This document shows positions 8,063 through 16,526 of a DNA stretch of 64,000 bases, one piece after another. The stretch's first letter is position 1, and the number at the start of each line of letters is the position of its first letter. Position numbers and translations under genes: made by a program. The stretch is from Methylobacillus flagellatus_A (lineage in GTDB: Bacteria; Pseudomonadota; Gammaproteobacteria; Burkholderiales; Methylophilaceae): NCBI RefSeq assembly GCF_031344055.1, contig NZ_JADBEN010000004.1; one strand, written 5' to 3'. The notes under the pieces were generated by a model that had not been told where the DNA came from, searched no databases, and saw only the letters and a list, made by a program, of their open reading frames with translations.

Positions 8063-9322
8063 TTAGCCCCTGCGCATGGAGTCGAAGAAGTCGGCGTTGT
8101 TCTTGGTGGCCTTGAGTTTGTCCAGCAGAAATTCTATCGCTTCCAGGTCATCCATTGGATAGAGCAGTTTGCGCAATACCCATATCTTTTGCAGCACATC
8201 CTTCTCGATCAGCAGTTCTTCGCGGCGGGTGCCGGATTTGTTGACGTTGATGGCGGGGTAAATGCGTTTCTCTGCCATGCGGCGGTCGAGGTGAAGTTCG
8301 GAATTGCCGGTGCCCTTGAATTCTTCATAGATCACATCGTCCATGCGGGAGCCGGTATCCACCAGGGCCGTGCCGATGATGGTCAGGGAGCCGCCTTCTT
8401 CAATGTTGCGTGCGGCGCCGAAGAAGCGTTTGGGGCGTTGCAATGCATTGGCGTCCACACCCCCGGTCAGTACCTTGCCGGAAGCAGGGACTACCGTGTT
8501 GTAGGCGCGCGCCAGGCGGGTAATGGAGTCGAGCAGGATCACGACATCCTTCTTGTGCTCGACCAGGCGCTTGGCTTTTTCCAGCACCATTTCGGCGACC
8601 TGCACGTGGCGGGTCGCAGGTTCGTCGAAGGTGGAGGCAACGACCTCGCCCTTTACCGAGCGGGTCATTTCCGTGACTTCTTCCGGGCGTTCGTCGATCA
8701 TGAGCACGATCAGGACGACGTCTGGATGGTTGGCGGTGATGGCATGGGCAATATGCTGCATCATCACTGTCTTGCCTGATTTGGGCGGCGCCACGAGAAG
8801 CGCGCGCTGGCCCTTGCCTATCGGGGCGATCATGTCGATGACGCGCCCTGTGATGTTTTCTTCGCCACGGATGTCGCGTTCCAGCACCAGCGGCTTGGTG
8901 GGGAACAGGGGCGTCAGGTTCTCGAACAGGATCTTGTGCTTGCTGTTCTCCGGCGCTTCGCCATTGACGCTGTCCACCTTGACCAGCGCAAAGTAGCGTT
9001 CGCCATCTTTCGGGGTGCGAATCTCGCCCTGGATTGTATCGCCGGTATGCAGGTTGAAGCGGCGGATCTGCGAAGGGGAGACATAAATGTCGTCAGGCCC
9101 GGCAAGATAAGAGGTATCGGGCGAGCGCAGGAAACCGAAACCGTCTTGCAGGACTTCCAGGGTGCCATCGCCAAAGATGCTGTCGCCTTTCTTGGCCTTG
9201 TTCTTCAATATCGCAAAGATCAAGTCCTGTTTGCGCATGCGGCTTGCGCCTTCAATCTCGTTGGCGATCGCCATTTCGACTAGTTCGGTGACAGGGAGGT
9301 GCTTCAGGTCTGATAAATGCAT
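8063..9322 (-). CDS. rho: Transcription termination factor Rho
   Basis: A 419-residue RNA-dependent hexameric helicase that releases RNA polymerase at Rho-dependent terminators. The N-terminal Rho_N helices (residues 1-45) are followed by the cold-shock-like RNA-binding domain with DGFGFLRSP. The ATPase core has Walker A APPKSGKT, MIDERPEEVTEM, and Walker B VVILLDSITRLARAYN. Length is the family norm. trxA lies immediately upstream on the same strand, as in E. coli, and a 134-base leader with nested hairpins separates them. Confidence 0.98.
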   Translation of the reverse strand: MHLSDLKHLPVTELVEMAIANEIEGASRMRKQDLIFAILKNKAKKGDSIFGDGTLEVLQDGFGFLRSPDTSYLAGPDDIYVSPSQIRRFNLHTGDTIQGEIRTPKDGERYFALVKVDSVNGEAPENSKHKILFENLTPLFPTKPLVLERDIRGEENITGRVIDMIAPIGKGQRALLVAPPKSGKTVMMQHIAHAITANHPDVVLIVLMIDERPEEVTEMTRSVKGEVVASTFDEPATRHVQVAEMVLEKAKRLVEHKKDVVILLDSITRLARAYNTVVPASGKVLTGGVDANALQRPKRFFGAARNIEEGGSLTIIGTALVDTGSRMDDVIYEEFKGTGNSELHLDRRMAEKRIYPAINVNKSGTRREELLIEKDVLQKIWVLRKLLYPMDDLEAIEFLLDKLKATKNNADFFDSMRRG

Positions 9323-9382
9323 ATGGGAAGGCTCGTTGAAGATCGGATGTGCTGCAAAAACGGGGATTGTTTGAAGGATGAC

Positions 9383-9442
9383 CGCCAGGTTCCTGTGGCG
9401 TATGACGCTCTTTAAGCGTGTTGTTTTAGACGGAACCTGGCG
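9383..9442 (-). promoter_or_regulatory. Nested hairpins in the trxA-rho interval
   Basis: An 11-base perfect inverted repeat (CGCCAGGTTCC at 9383-9393, GGAACCTGGCG at 9432-9442) encloses a smaller one (ACGCT/AGCGT at 9405-9419). It lies in the 134 bases between the trxA stop and the rho start. There is no clear U-run, so it may be part of a regulated rho leader or an RNA stabiliser rather than a simple terminator. Confidence 0.5.
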
Positions 9443-9456
9443 CCAGGGTAGCGCTA

Positions 9457-9783
9457 TTAAATATTGCTGTCAATAAATGCCGTCAGTTGGGATTTGGAAA
9501 GGGCGCCTACTTTGGTCGCTTCCACATTGCCGTTCTTGAACAGCATGAGGGTCGGAATGCCGCGGATGCCGTACTTGGGTGGCGTATTCTGGTTTTCATC
9601 GATGTTGAGCTTGGCGATTTTCAGGCGGTCGGCGTACTCTTTGGAAATTTCGTCCAGAATCGGAGCGATCATTTTGCAGGGGCCACACCATTCCGCCCAG
9701 TAGTCTACCAGAACAGGAACCTGGGACTGCAAGACTTCCTGGTCGAAAGTATCGTCGCTGATATGGGTAATATGTTCGCTCAT
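9457..9783 (-). CDS. trxA: Thioredoxin 1
   Basis: A 108-residue cytosolic thioredoxin with the active site WAEWCGPCK and the cis-proline region GIRGIPTLMLF. It reduces protein disulfides using electrons from thioredoxin reductase. The ATG at 9781-9783 was chosen because AGAGG sits just upstream and the protein then begins MSEHITHISDDTFDQEV like other TrxA. The frame stays open 150 bases further upstream, but that extension is not thioredoxin-like. It is followed by rho on the same strand. Confidence 0.97.
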   Translation of the reverse strand: MSEHITHISDDTFDQEVLQSQVPVLVDYWAEWCGPCKMIAPILDEISKEYADRLKIAKLNIDENQNTPPKYGIRGIPTLMLFKNGNVEATKVGALSKSQLTAFIDSNI

Positions 9784-9990
9784 TTGAACCTCTAGTGATG
9801 GTTTGGTTATGCTGGGTGATGTGTCCGCACCAGCTTGATAGTGGCATAGCGTGCCAAGCAATTCCGCTATCCTAGCGAAAAAAATCCTGCAAGTGAAGTA
9901 TTGAATGCAGGCATGGATATTGCTGCGCTGCATGGATTTTTGTTATCTGCGCTGTGAACCGCTTCAATGATATATGACAGGGCTTCATCA

Positions 9991-11250
9991 ATGACCGAAA
10001 ACACGACTGGGAAGTTCCAGTTCCTGGACGAGCCTGGAGAGCATGGCAAAGTGTTTGCCGCTTACGAGCATGTAAAGCTGTATAGCGCGTTCCAGCCGAT
10101 TTATAGCTTGTCGCATTGCCGGGTTGTCGGCTACGAAGGATTGCTGCGCGCGATTGACGGGCGCCGGCAGGTGTCGCCCTACCAGATATTTTCGCTGGCC
10201 CGGGACGAGGCCAGTATCGTGCATTTGGACCGTTTGTCGCGAGCCCTGCATTTGCGTAATTTCTGCAGCATGGGACGTGAAAGTGTCGAGTGGCTGTTCC
10301 TGAACGTGGACCCCCGGGTGATTGTGCAGGGCAAGCAGTATGGCGCTTTTTTCAGGCAGTTGCTCAAGGAAAATGATATGCCGCCGGAGCGGGTTGTCGT
10401 GGAAATCATGGAAGGCGCGATCGACGATGAGCTGCAATTGTCCGAATCCGTCGGCTTCTACAAGGACCTGGGCTGCCTGGTGGCAATCGACGATTTTGGC
10501 GCAGGGCAATCCAATTTCGAGCGGATATGGCGGCTATCGCCCGACATCGTCAAGCTGGACCGCTCCATGATCGTGCAGGCCATGCAAAAGCCGATGGCGC
10601 GGCGCTTGTTGCCTGGGATCGTGTCCTTGATCCACGAGGCGGGCAGCCTGGTGCTGATTGAGGGCATAGAAACCCTGGAAGAAGCCATGGTGGCGATGGA
10701 GACGGATGTCGACCTGGTCCAGGGGCATTATTTCGGCATGCCGGCCCATGCGCTCAATGAAGCGCATAGTGAAAACAAGATATTTTCATTGTTTGAACGT
10801 TACCAGGCTTCATCCGCCCTGGATTCGAGCCAGAAATGCCTAGCCTACTACCGCGGCGCCTTCATGCTGGCTGTGTCTCAGCTGCAGGCTGGGGTTGCGC
10901 CAGAGCAGGCTTTCCATCAATTGTTGCTGCTGGACGGGGCTGACCGTTGTTATATGCTGGACCAGCAAGGGGTGCAGCTTGGCGCCAGCTGCCTGGCGGA
11001 TAGTGCAAAAATGGTCACGGATAGGCGCTACCGGCCTTTGGCCGACGGGAGCGGCGCCGTCTGGCTGCGCCGTCCTTATTTGCGCCGGGCATTGCAGAAC
11101 CCCGGTTCGTTGCAGATGACCCGGCCTTATCTCTCGATTGCAACGGGCAAGCTCTGCGTCACGCTGTCCATGGCGATGGCGTTGCATGGGCAGGTCAGCG
11201 TATTGTGTTTCGATTTCAACTGGGTGGACGAGGTATTCGGCGCAAAGTAG
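9991..11250 (+). CDS. EAL-domain protein, probable c-di-GMP phosphodiesterase or receptor
   Basis: About 419 residues. The N-terminal half (roughly 20-265) is an EAL domain: YEGLLR in place of the usual EALLR, FLNVDP, VVVEIMEG, VAIDDFGAGQSN, VKLDRS, LIEGIE and VQGHYFGMP. The metal-binding acidic residues appear present, so hydrolysis of c-di-GMP to pGpG is plausible. The C-terminal 150 residues do not match a domain I can name but could be a sensory PDC/Cache-like fold. No membrane segment is seen. I chose ATG 9991, which has ACAGGG upstream; an ATG at 9967 in the same frame is possible. It converges on a PilZ-like gene. Confidence 0.88.
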   Translation: MTENTTGKFQFLDEPGEHGKVFAAYEHVKLYSAFQPIYSLSHCRVVGYEGLLRAIDGRRQVSPYQIFSLARDEASIVHLDRLSRALHLRNFCSMGRESVEWLFLNVDPRVIVQGKQYGAFFRQLLKENDMPPERVVVEIMEGAIDDELQLSESVGFYKDLGCLVAIDDFGAGQSNFERIWRLSPDIVKLDRSMIVQAMQKPMARRLLPGIVSLIHEAGSLVLIEGIETLEEAMVAMETDVDLVQGHYFGMPAHALNEAHSENKIFSLFERYQASSALDSSQKCLAYYRGAFMLAVSQLQAGVAPEQAFHQLLLLDGADRCYMLDQQGVQLGASCLADSAKMVTDRRYRPLADGSGAVWLRRPYLRRALQNPGSLQMTRPYLSIATGKLCVTLSMAMALHGQVSVLCFDFNWVDEVFGAK

Positions 11251-11285
11251 TGCGCCAGGCCTATTGTGGTGCACTGATCTGGTGC

Positions 11286-12821
11286 TTATAAAGTGCTGAA
11301 CTGGAAGTGATCGAATTGATTGGTCCTTTCAATCAGCCGGGTGATCATGATGCGTTTGCTGCTGCCGTCCTCAAGCGTCAAGTCGATGATTTTCGCCGGG
11401 CTGTAGCTGCCGGGAGCGCCGATCAGGGAAGGCGATTGCTTGAGGGTGGGGATTTCGGGCAGCAATAGCAGCGGCACGGCATGCTCATCGGCGGATTGCA
11501 TACTGACGGGTTTCGCTTCTGGCGCCAGCAGCTGGATGCCAATGTCCAGGTGGCGATTTTCCGTATGGCTGGCCCAGCGCAGCATGCCGATCGCCCAATG
11601 GGTCGTATGGCTTATTCGGATGCCTACCAGGTCGCCGATGTGCAGATGGGCTTCTGTCGCCGGCAGTTTGCGCAAGGCCATGCCGCCGGCACTGATATTG
11701 AGCGCTTGCCAGCGCGAATTGCGCGGCAGTTTTCCGGGCGCATTGTCCGCCTCGGTCAATATCTTGCCGTACAGCGTGGTGTGCAATGCTGGCAAGCCTA
11801 TGATCAGTTCGATGCCGTCATTCTTCGGTGTGCGGTTGTAAATGCGCTTCGGGGAAGCGCCCCAGTGACGGAGCAGATAGGTCAGCAGGTCCTGGTAGCG
11901 GGGCTGGTTCGCATTTTCCGGCAGGCCGGCTTCCGGCGGAAAAGAGCCCTGCTGGCACTGCTTGATATGCTGGTGGACCTGGCGTGCCAGATCCATGGTA
12001 AGCAGAAAGAAGTCGTGCTCTTCGTCTACTTTCCGTAAGCGCTTGCCCAGTGGCACGGGCGGCTTGTCACGGTTGCCCGAGATCAGGAAAATGGCTGCCG
12101 GGTTTTCCATCGGCTCAGGGCGTTGCAATTGGGCAAGGCCGGCGAAGCGCGTGATGTAATCGGAAGTGAGCTTGATGTCTTTCTGCGAAAGGTGCTGCGG
12201 ATCGGCCAGGCTGATCAGTAGCGCCTGTTTGTAGACATGGCTGATGGGCAGCGTTTGGTTGCGTACCAAGTCGTCGATTGCCGTTGCTTCCAGCCCGCGC
12301 TTCACGCTCAGAGCGTAAAGCTGGTGCAGCTCGCTCCAGAGCGAAGGAGGCTGCGCCCGGTAGGTTTCATAATAAATCTCGATCTGCATGCGCAAGGCAT
12401 CTAGCGTGCGATGCAGGCACAGGTTCAGGAGCTTTGCGCCGCCAATCTTGAATAGCCTGGCTTCAAGGTCCAGCAGGGCGAGTTTGTAGCCATAGGCCAA
12501 TTCGGTCCACAGGGTGTTGGCCAGCGTGGCATATTGCTTGTCCTGCTCGGGCAGGGGAAGCGGGGCGTTGCAGTAATGGGCCGCGAGCGACTCCGTGACT
12601 GAAGCAATGGCTGGCCGGTAGGTTTCCAGCGCCTTGATGCGGGTGTCCGGCGCGACTTTCTGCCGGTTGAAGGTTTCCAGCTCTTCCTGCAACGCCTGGG
12701 ATGTCTCTAGGATGTTGGTGACGGGGAGTGCGTTCAGAAACTTGGTGATTTTTGCCGGTTTGGTTTCTGCAACAATCAGTGGATGGTCCACCAATGCCGG
12801 CACGTTCAAATTCAACAACAT
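11286..12821 (-). CDS. PilZ-like domain protein, probable c-di-GMP effector
   Basis: A 511-residue soluble protein. The first 340 or so residues are largely helical and match nothing I can name. Residues about 360-450 look like a PilZ domain: a basic segment (LPRNSRW), then ALNISAGGMALRK, which carries the D/NxSxxG motif, then GDLVGIRI and a tryptophan-containing strand. PilZ domains bind c-di-GMP. The gene is convergent with an EAL protein only 35 bases away, which supports a shared signalling role without proving it. AGGGA upstream of the ATG supports the start. Confidence 0.7.
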   Translation of the reverse strand: MLLNLNVPALVDHPLIVAETKPAKITKFLNALPVTNILETSQALQEELETFNRQKVAPDTRIKALETYRPAIASVTESLAAHYCNAPLPLPEQDKQYATLANTLWTELAYGYKLALLDLEARLFKIGGAKLLNLCLHRTLDALRMQIEIYYETYRAQPPSLWSELHQLYALSVKRGLEATAIDDLVRNQTLPISHVYKQALLISLADPQHLSQKDIKLTSDYITRFAGLAQLQRPEPMENPAAIFLISGNRDKPPVPLGKRLRKVDEEHDFFLLTMDLARQVHQHIKQCQQGSFPPEAGLPENANQPRYQDLLTYLLRHWGASPKRIYNRTPKNDGIELIIGLPALHTTLYGKILTEADNAPGKLPRNSRWQALNISAGGMALRKLPATEAHLHIGDLVGIRISHTTHWAIGMLRWASHTENRHLDIGIQLLAPEAKPVSMQSADEHAVPLLLLPEIPTLKQSPSLIGAPGSYSPAKIIDLTLEDGSSKRIMITRLIERTNQFDHFQFSTL

Positions 12822-12929
12822 TCCCTAAATCCCCCTTTAAAGTGAGGATGGTAAATAGTCTTGGTTGTTTTGTCACTGCCTTGATATAGCCTAGTAGGGC
12901 TTTAACGGAGCGCGGCGTTGATGTGGCGG

Positions 12930-13253
12930 TTAAATCGCTGCTGCTTGGGACGCGTCGATACTGTTGCCTTCGGCATCCAGTATGTTGAGCTGGTTTTCGT
13001 CGGCAAAATGCATGAGCTGGTTGAAGCCTTCCGGGTTGGTATCCTTGAGTTTCAGGTCGACCGCCAGGCAACGCACGCCTTCTATGACGCGCGGCTTGAG
13101 GTAGGGTGAGTAACGGAGCTTGCGGTCAGCGCCAAAGCTGGCGTAAGTACTACACATCCTGTCCACCCAGTCGCTGGGGCGGAACGGCTTGCCTGCGCGG
13201 GTCAGACCCTGAATGATGATTTCCTTGATGCCTGATTTTTCTGTCGTGCTCAT
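12930..13253 (-). CDS. DUF3579 family protein
   Basis: A 107-residue soluble protein beginning MSTTEKSGIKEIIIQGLTRA and containing FRPSDWVDRMCSTYASFG and VRCLAVDLKLKD. This is the pattern of a small family of unknown function that is common in Betaproteobacteria. No signal peptide, membrane segment or catalytic motif is visible. It is read alone on the minus strand; the 108 bases between it and the PilZ-like gene hold nothing I recognise. Confidence 0.75.
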   Translation of the reverse strand: MSTTEKSGIKEIIIQGLTRAGKPFRPSDWVDRMCSTYASFGADRKLRYSPYLKPRVIEGVRCLAVDLKLKDTNPEGFNQLMHFADENQLNILDAEGNSIDASQAAAI

Positions 13254-13290
13254 GCCTTAACCATTAACCCAATCTGAGAGTACATTCTAG

Positions 13291-13322
13291 CACCCAATCG
13301 GCCGATGCAGCTCGATTGGGTG
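13291..13322. terminator. Hairpin between dolP and the DUF3579 gene
   Basis: CACCCAATCG and CGATTGGGTG pair perfectly over a 12-base loop. It lies past the dolP stop on the minus strand. No strong U-run follows, so it is a possible but weak terminator of the lpoA-yraN-diaA-dolP operon. Confidence 0.45.
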
Positions 13323-13337
13323 CACGCTTGCATGCTG

Positions 13338-13922
13338 TTAATCTATGTACTCGAATACCTTGACTACCTTGCCTACGCCGCTGGTGCTGCGGGCGATGTC
13401 GACGGCGTCCTCAGCCTCCTGCCTAGTCACGAGGCCCAACAGGAATACGGTGGTGGCTTCCGTCACTACCTTGACATAGTTTGCGGGGAAGCGGTTTTCC
13501 TTCACTAGGCGTGCCTTTACCTTGGAGGTGATGTAGGTGTCGTTGTTGCGTTCGCTGAAGGTGCTCTTGGTGTCGATCACGATTTCATTGGTGACATTGC
13601 GGACGTTGTCTACATTGCGCACCGCTTTCTCGGCTGCTTCCTTGCTGGCGGCATCGACCGCTTCGCCGGTGAGCAGCACGTTACGGTTGTAGCTGGTGAC
13701 ATTGATGTGGTTCTTTTCGCCGAGCTCCTGCTTGATGGCATTGGAGGCTTTGAGCTCAATGTTCTGGTCTTCAATGTAAATGCCCGAGGTCCTGCGGTCA
13801 GCCGCCATGGCGCCGCCGGCGGCGGCTCCGCCGATGACGGCAGGTACGCAGGCTGCGAGCTGGGTGGAGAGTGCCACGGCCAGAATCAATGGAGCCAGAG
13901 GGGAAAGGGTACGTGCGCGCAT
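13338..13922 (-). CDS. dolP: BON-domain outer-membrane lipoprotein (DolP/YraP-like)
   Basis: A 194-residue lipoprotein with an N-terminal signal ending in the lipobox TQLAAC, followed by a short glycine/alanine-rich stretch and two BON domains (about residues 40-110 and 115-190; VRNVDNVRNVTNEIVI and ARSTSGVGKVVKVFEYI). DolP supports outer-membrane integrity and peptidoglycan amidase activation in E. coli. The ATG at 13920-13922 is preceded by AGGAG; an upstream in-frame ATG at 13949 is less likely. It is the last gene after diaA, with 2 bases between them, and the order matches E. coli yraM-yraN-diaA-yraP. Confidence 0.87.
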   Translation of the reverse strand: MRARTLSPLAPLILAVALSTQLAACVPAVIGGAAAGGAMAADRRTSGIYIEDQNIELKASNAIKQELGEKNHINVTSYNRNVLLTGEAVDAASKEAAEKAVRNVDNVRNVTNEIVIDTKSTFSERNNDTYITSKVKARLVKENRFPANYVKVVTEATTVFLLGLVTRQEAEDAVDIARSTSGVGKVVKVFEYID

Positions 13923-13924
13923 AA

Positions 13925-14518
13925 TTAATTCACTCCTAACAAAAGACAATCAATTGCATCGCAGATGCAATGCAGGCTCAACATATAAACTTCCTGGATT
14001 CTGGCGGGGTGCTCGTGCGGCACCCCGATATGGATATCTTCTTCGGTCAGAAGTTCCACAAGCTCGCCGCCATCCCCGCCGCTGAAGGCGATCACGTGCA
14101 TGCCTGCATCCTTGGCTGCGGAGATCGCACGCAGGATATTCTTGGAATTGCCGCTGGTGCTGAGCGCCAGCAGCACGTCGCCCTGGTGGCCGAGGGCCGT
14201 GATCTGGCGCGAGAACACCTGCTCAAAGTGATTGTCGTTGGCAATCGAGGTGAGGGTCGAAATATCAGCAGGCAGGGCGACGGCAGCCAGCCCCGGGCGT
14301 TCCTGGTCGTAGCGGTTCAGCATGCGCGACGCGAAATATTGTGCGTTGGATGCCGAGCCGCCATTGCCGCAAGTCAGGATCTTTTTCTCATTGAGCAGGG
14401 CCTGCACGATGAGGTCGGCAGAGTCGGCGATCGGTGCGGCCAATAGTTCCGCAAGTTCCAGCTTGAGGCGTCCGCTCTCTTCAAAATGTGCAGCGATGCG
14501 GTGGTGCAGGTCAGTCAT
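13925..14518 (-). CDS. diaA: SIS-domain protein DiaA (phosphoheptose-isomerase-like)
   Basis: A 197-residue SIS-fold protein with CGNGGSASNAQYFASRM, TSIANDNHFEQVFSRQI and LLALSTSGNSKNILRA. By sequence it could be labelled GmhA (sedoheptulose 7-phosphate isomerase), but length, the N-terminal region and its place between yraN and dolP match DiaA, which binds DnaA and times replication initiation in E. coli. A true GmhA role in heptose synthesis cannot be excluded from this window alone. Confidence 0.8.
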   Translation of the reverse strand: MTDLHHRIAAHFEESGRLKLELAELLAAPIADSADLIVQALLNEKKILTCGNGGSASNAQYFASRMLNRYDQERPGLAAVALPADISTLTSIANDNHFEQVFSRQITALGHQGDVLLALSTSGNSKNILRAISAAKDAGMHVIAFSGGDGGELVELLTEEDIHIGVPHEHPARIQEVYMLSLHCICDAIDCLLLGVN

Positions 14519-14547
14519 GTCGTAATGTCAGTATTGTTTGAAGGGCG

Positions 14548-14889
14548 TCAGGCGCCAAACGCATCCTGAATCCATTCGATTTTGTTCGTATCCAGTTTGT
14601 TCAACAGGACGGCATCGAAGCGGCAAGGGGCGCTGCCATGTTGTTGCAGGAAGTATTCGGCCGTGCGGATGAGCTTTTGCTGCTTGGCAGCATTGATGCT
14701 GGCTGCTGCGCCGCCAAATGCGGAATGGCTGCGCATGCGGACTTCAATGAATACAACGGTGTCGCCTTGTTTCATCACCAGGTCTATTTCGCCAAAACGG
14801 CAGCGATAGTTGCGGCTGACCAGCGCCAACCCCTGTGTTGCCAGGTAGCGCTCAGCAATTGCCTCTGCATCATCCCCGAGCTGTTTCAA
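14548..14889 (-). CDS. yraN: YraN family protein (UPF0102, nuclease-fold)
   Basis: A 113-residue protein with the UPF0102 pattern: GDDAEAIAERYLATQGL, NYRCRFGEIDLVMKQGDTVVFIEVRMRS, and AAKQQKLIRTAEYFL. The E-ID-EV residues resemble the restriction-endonuclease-like fold related to Holliday-junction resolvases. The biological function is not established. Its start overlaps the lpoA stop by four bases, so it is coupled to lpoA. Confidence 0.93.
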   Translation of the reverse strand: MKQLGDDAEAIAERYLATQGLALVSRNYRCRFGEIDLVMKQGDTVVFIEVRMRSHSAFGGAAASINAAKQQKLIRTAEYFLQQHGSAPCRFDAVLLNKLDTNKIEWIQDAFGA

Positions 14890-16526
14890 GGCGTGGTTTC
14901 CGGCACGACACCTTGTGCGCTGAAACGTCCGCTGGCAAGCTCGCGGCTGATATTGCCCTCGGAGGAAATGCTGATTTTTCCGGTCAGGCCCTGCAGGGTG
15001 TGCGCTTGTTGCGGATGTTTGCTCACATGGTCGAGGATGCGGTAGGCGTCCACCCCCAAGGCGAACCAGCGTTGCATTTCGCCGGGCGGCAAGTCGGAAG
15101 CGGCAGGCCGCAGGTTTGCAAATGCAGCGGATTCGGGCTCGAGCAGCCAGGGCATATCGACGAAACGCACTGCATTGAGTGGCTCGTTTTCCGGATCCTG
15201 CGGAATGCCGGCATAGATATGCGAGGTCGCGAATGTCGGGGTCGCGGTGTCGAGGTGAGGACGGATGACTCTCGCCTCTTCATAATTCGCCGCCAGGAAA
15301 ATCAGGTCGGATGGGTTGGATGTGATTTTGGCCTGCAGTTCAGTCAGGTTGCTGTCCTCGGCAAACGTCAGTTGTTGAGTGATGCGGCCGCCCGCGTCGT
15401 TCCAGGCATTGCCGAACGCTTGCGCCATGCGTTCAGCCAGGTGGTTGCTGCCGGCTGCTATAGTTGCGGTTTGCATGCCCAGGCGTTGCGCCAGCCTGAC
15501 AAGCTGGGCAATCTCCCCTTCAAGGGGCAGGCCGAAGATATATAGGTTGGGCGTCTTGCCCGGGGTGGAGTCGGGCTGGTTGAGCGCCAGGGTCGGTATG
15601 CCGAGGTCCTGCTGGCCCAGGCGTGTGACTTCATCGCGTGTCAACGGCCCCAGGGCTATCTGCACGCCCTCATCGACTGCGCGCCGGTATGTTTCGGCAA
15701 TATTGGCCGGATTGCCGTCGGTGGCGTACAGTGTGAGCTCTCGGTGGTCTTGCGCTTGGGATTGGGCGGCGGCAAATCCCTGCTCTATCGCATCGGCAGC
15801 GGGGTAATAGGCCTCCACCGCAAACGGAAGGATGACGCCGATCTTGCCGCCAGGACCGACAGGCGCCGCAATTGGGCTAGGGGCTGGGGCCTCGGGGCGC
15901 TGGGAGAGTAGCGCCTGGCTGAACCCCTTGCTTGCAGGGTGGCCTGGATAGAAGTCCGGCCAGTTCTTCAGTGCGTTGTCATCTTGTTCCTGGGCTGCCA
16001 GCGCCAGGTCGATCCAGCCCTGGATGTCCGTGTCCGGGCTTTCGCCGCGGATATTGACCAGGTCGTCCCGGCTCAGGTTGCTCAGGCCATTCCAGATTTT
16101 CTTGTGGTTCTCGGCACGGCCTTGCTCATCGTCAAGGAAGCGTTCCGCTGCGACGCGCTGCTCCAGCGCTCGCAAGGGGTCGGGCTCTTGCTCATAGGCG
16201 AGCGCGAGGCTTGCGTGTAAACTTGCGGCTGCCTCGTTGTCGAGCGAAGTGTTGGCCTTTAAAGGCAACAGCAGCCGGAAAACGGAGTCGAAATCCTGTT
16301 GTGCGGCAGCAATATTGCCTGCCAGGAGCTTGGCATGGACCGATTGGCTGGGAATCCGGTTGAGCGCCAGGGCGGCGCAGTCGATATTCTGGGCCTGCAG
16401 GCACGCCATGCCTTCCTGAAAACGCGTTTCCGGCGGCACGGCATTCGGGCTGGCGGCCGCTGCCATTGTCTGGGCCGGCAGCAATATCCATGTGAAATAC
16501 AGAAGGGCGAGCAGTCGTTGAATCAT
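14886..16526 (-). CDS. lpoA: Penicillin-binding protein activator LpoA-like
   Basis: A 546-residue exported protein. An N-terminal signal peptide (residues 1-23) is followed by a helical TPR-like region and, from about residue 230 (GGKIGVILPFAVEAYYPAADA), a periplasmic-binding-protein-like domain, the two-part layout of LpoA. LpoA activates penicillin-binding protein 1A in E. coli from the outer membrane. Here the signal region (LLPAQTMAAAA) has no cysteine, so the usual lipid anchor seems to be missing. It heads the lpoA-yraN-diaA-dolP operon and its start overlaps that of the divergent rsmI. Confidence 0.85.
   Translation of the reverse strand: MIQRLLALLYFTWILLPAQTMAAAASPNAVPPETRFQEGMACLQAQNIDCAALALNRIPSQSVHAKLLAGNIAAAQQDFDSVFRLLLPLKANTSLDNEAAASLHASLALAYEQEPDPLRALEQRVAAERFLDDEQGRAENHKKIWNGLSNLSRDDLVNIRGESPDTDIQGWIDLALAAQEQDDNALKNWPDFYPGHPASKGFSQALLSQRPEAPAPSPIAAPVGPGGKIGVILPFAVEAYYPAADAIEQGFAAAQSQAQDHRELTLYATDGNPANIAETYRRAVDEGVQIALGPLTRDEVTRLGQQDLGIPTLALNQPDSTPGKTPNLYIFGLPLEGEIAQLVRLAQRLGMQTATIAAGSNHLAERMAQAFGNAWNDAGGRITQQLTFAEDSNLTELQAKITSNPSDLIFLAANYEEARVIRPHLDTATPTFATSHIYAGIPQDPENEPLNAVRFVDMPWLLEPESAAFANLRPAASDLPPGEMQRWFALGVDAYRILDHVSKHPQQAHTLQGLTGKISISSEGNISRELASGRFSAQGVVPETTP

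Noticed and set aside
7622..8779. A 385-residue plus-strand frame across rpmE and rho
   Set aside because: It lies opposite two certain genes and begins in the rpmE terminator.
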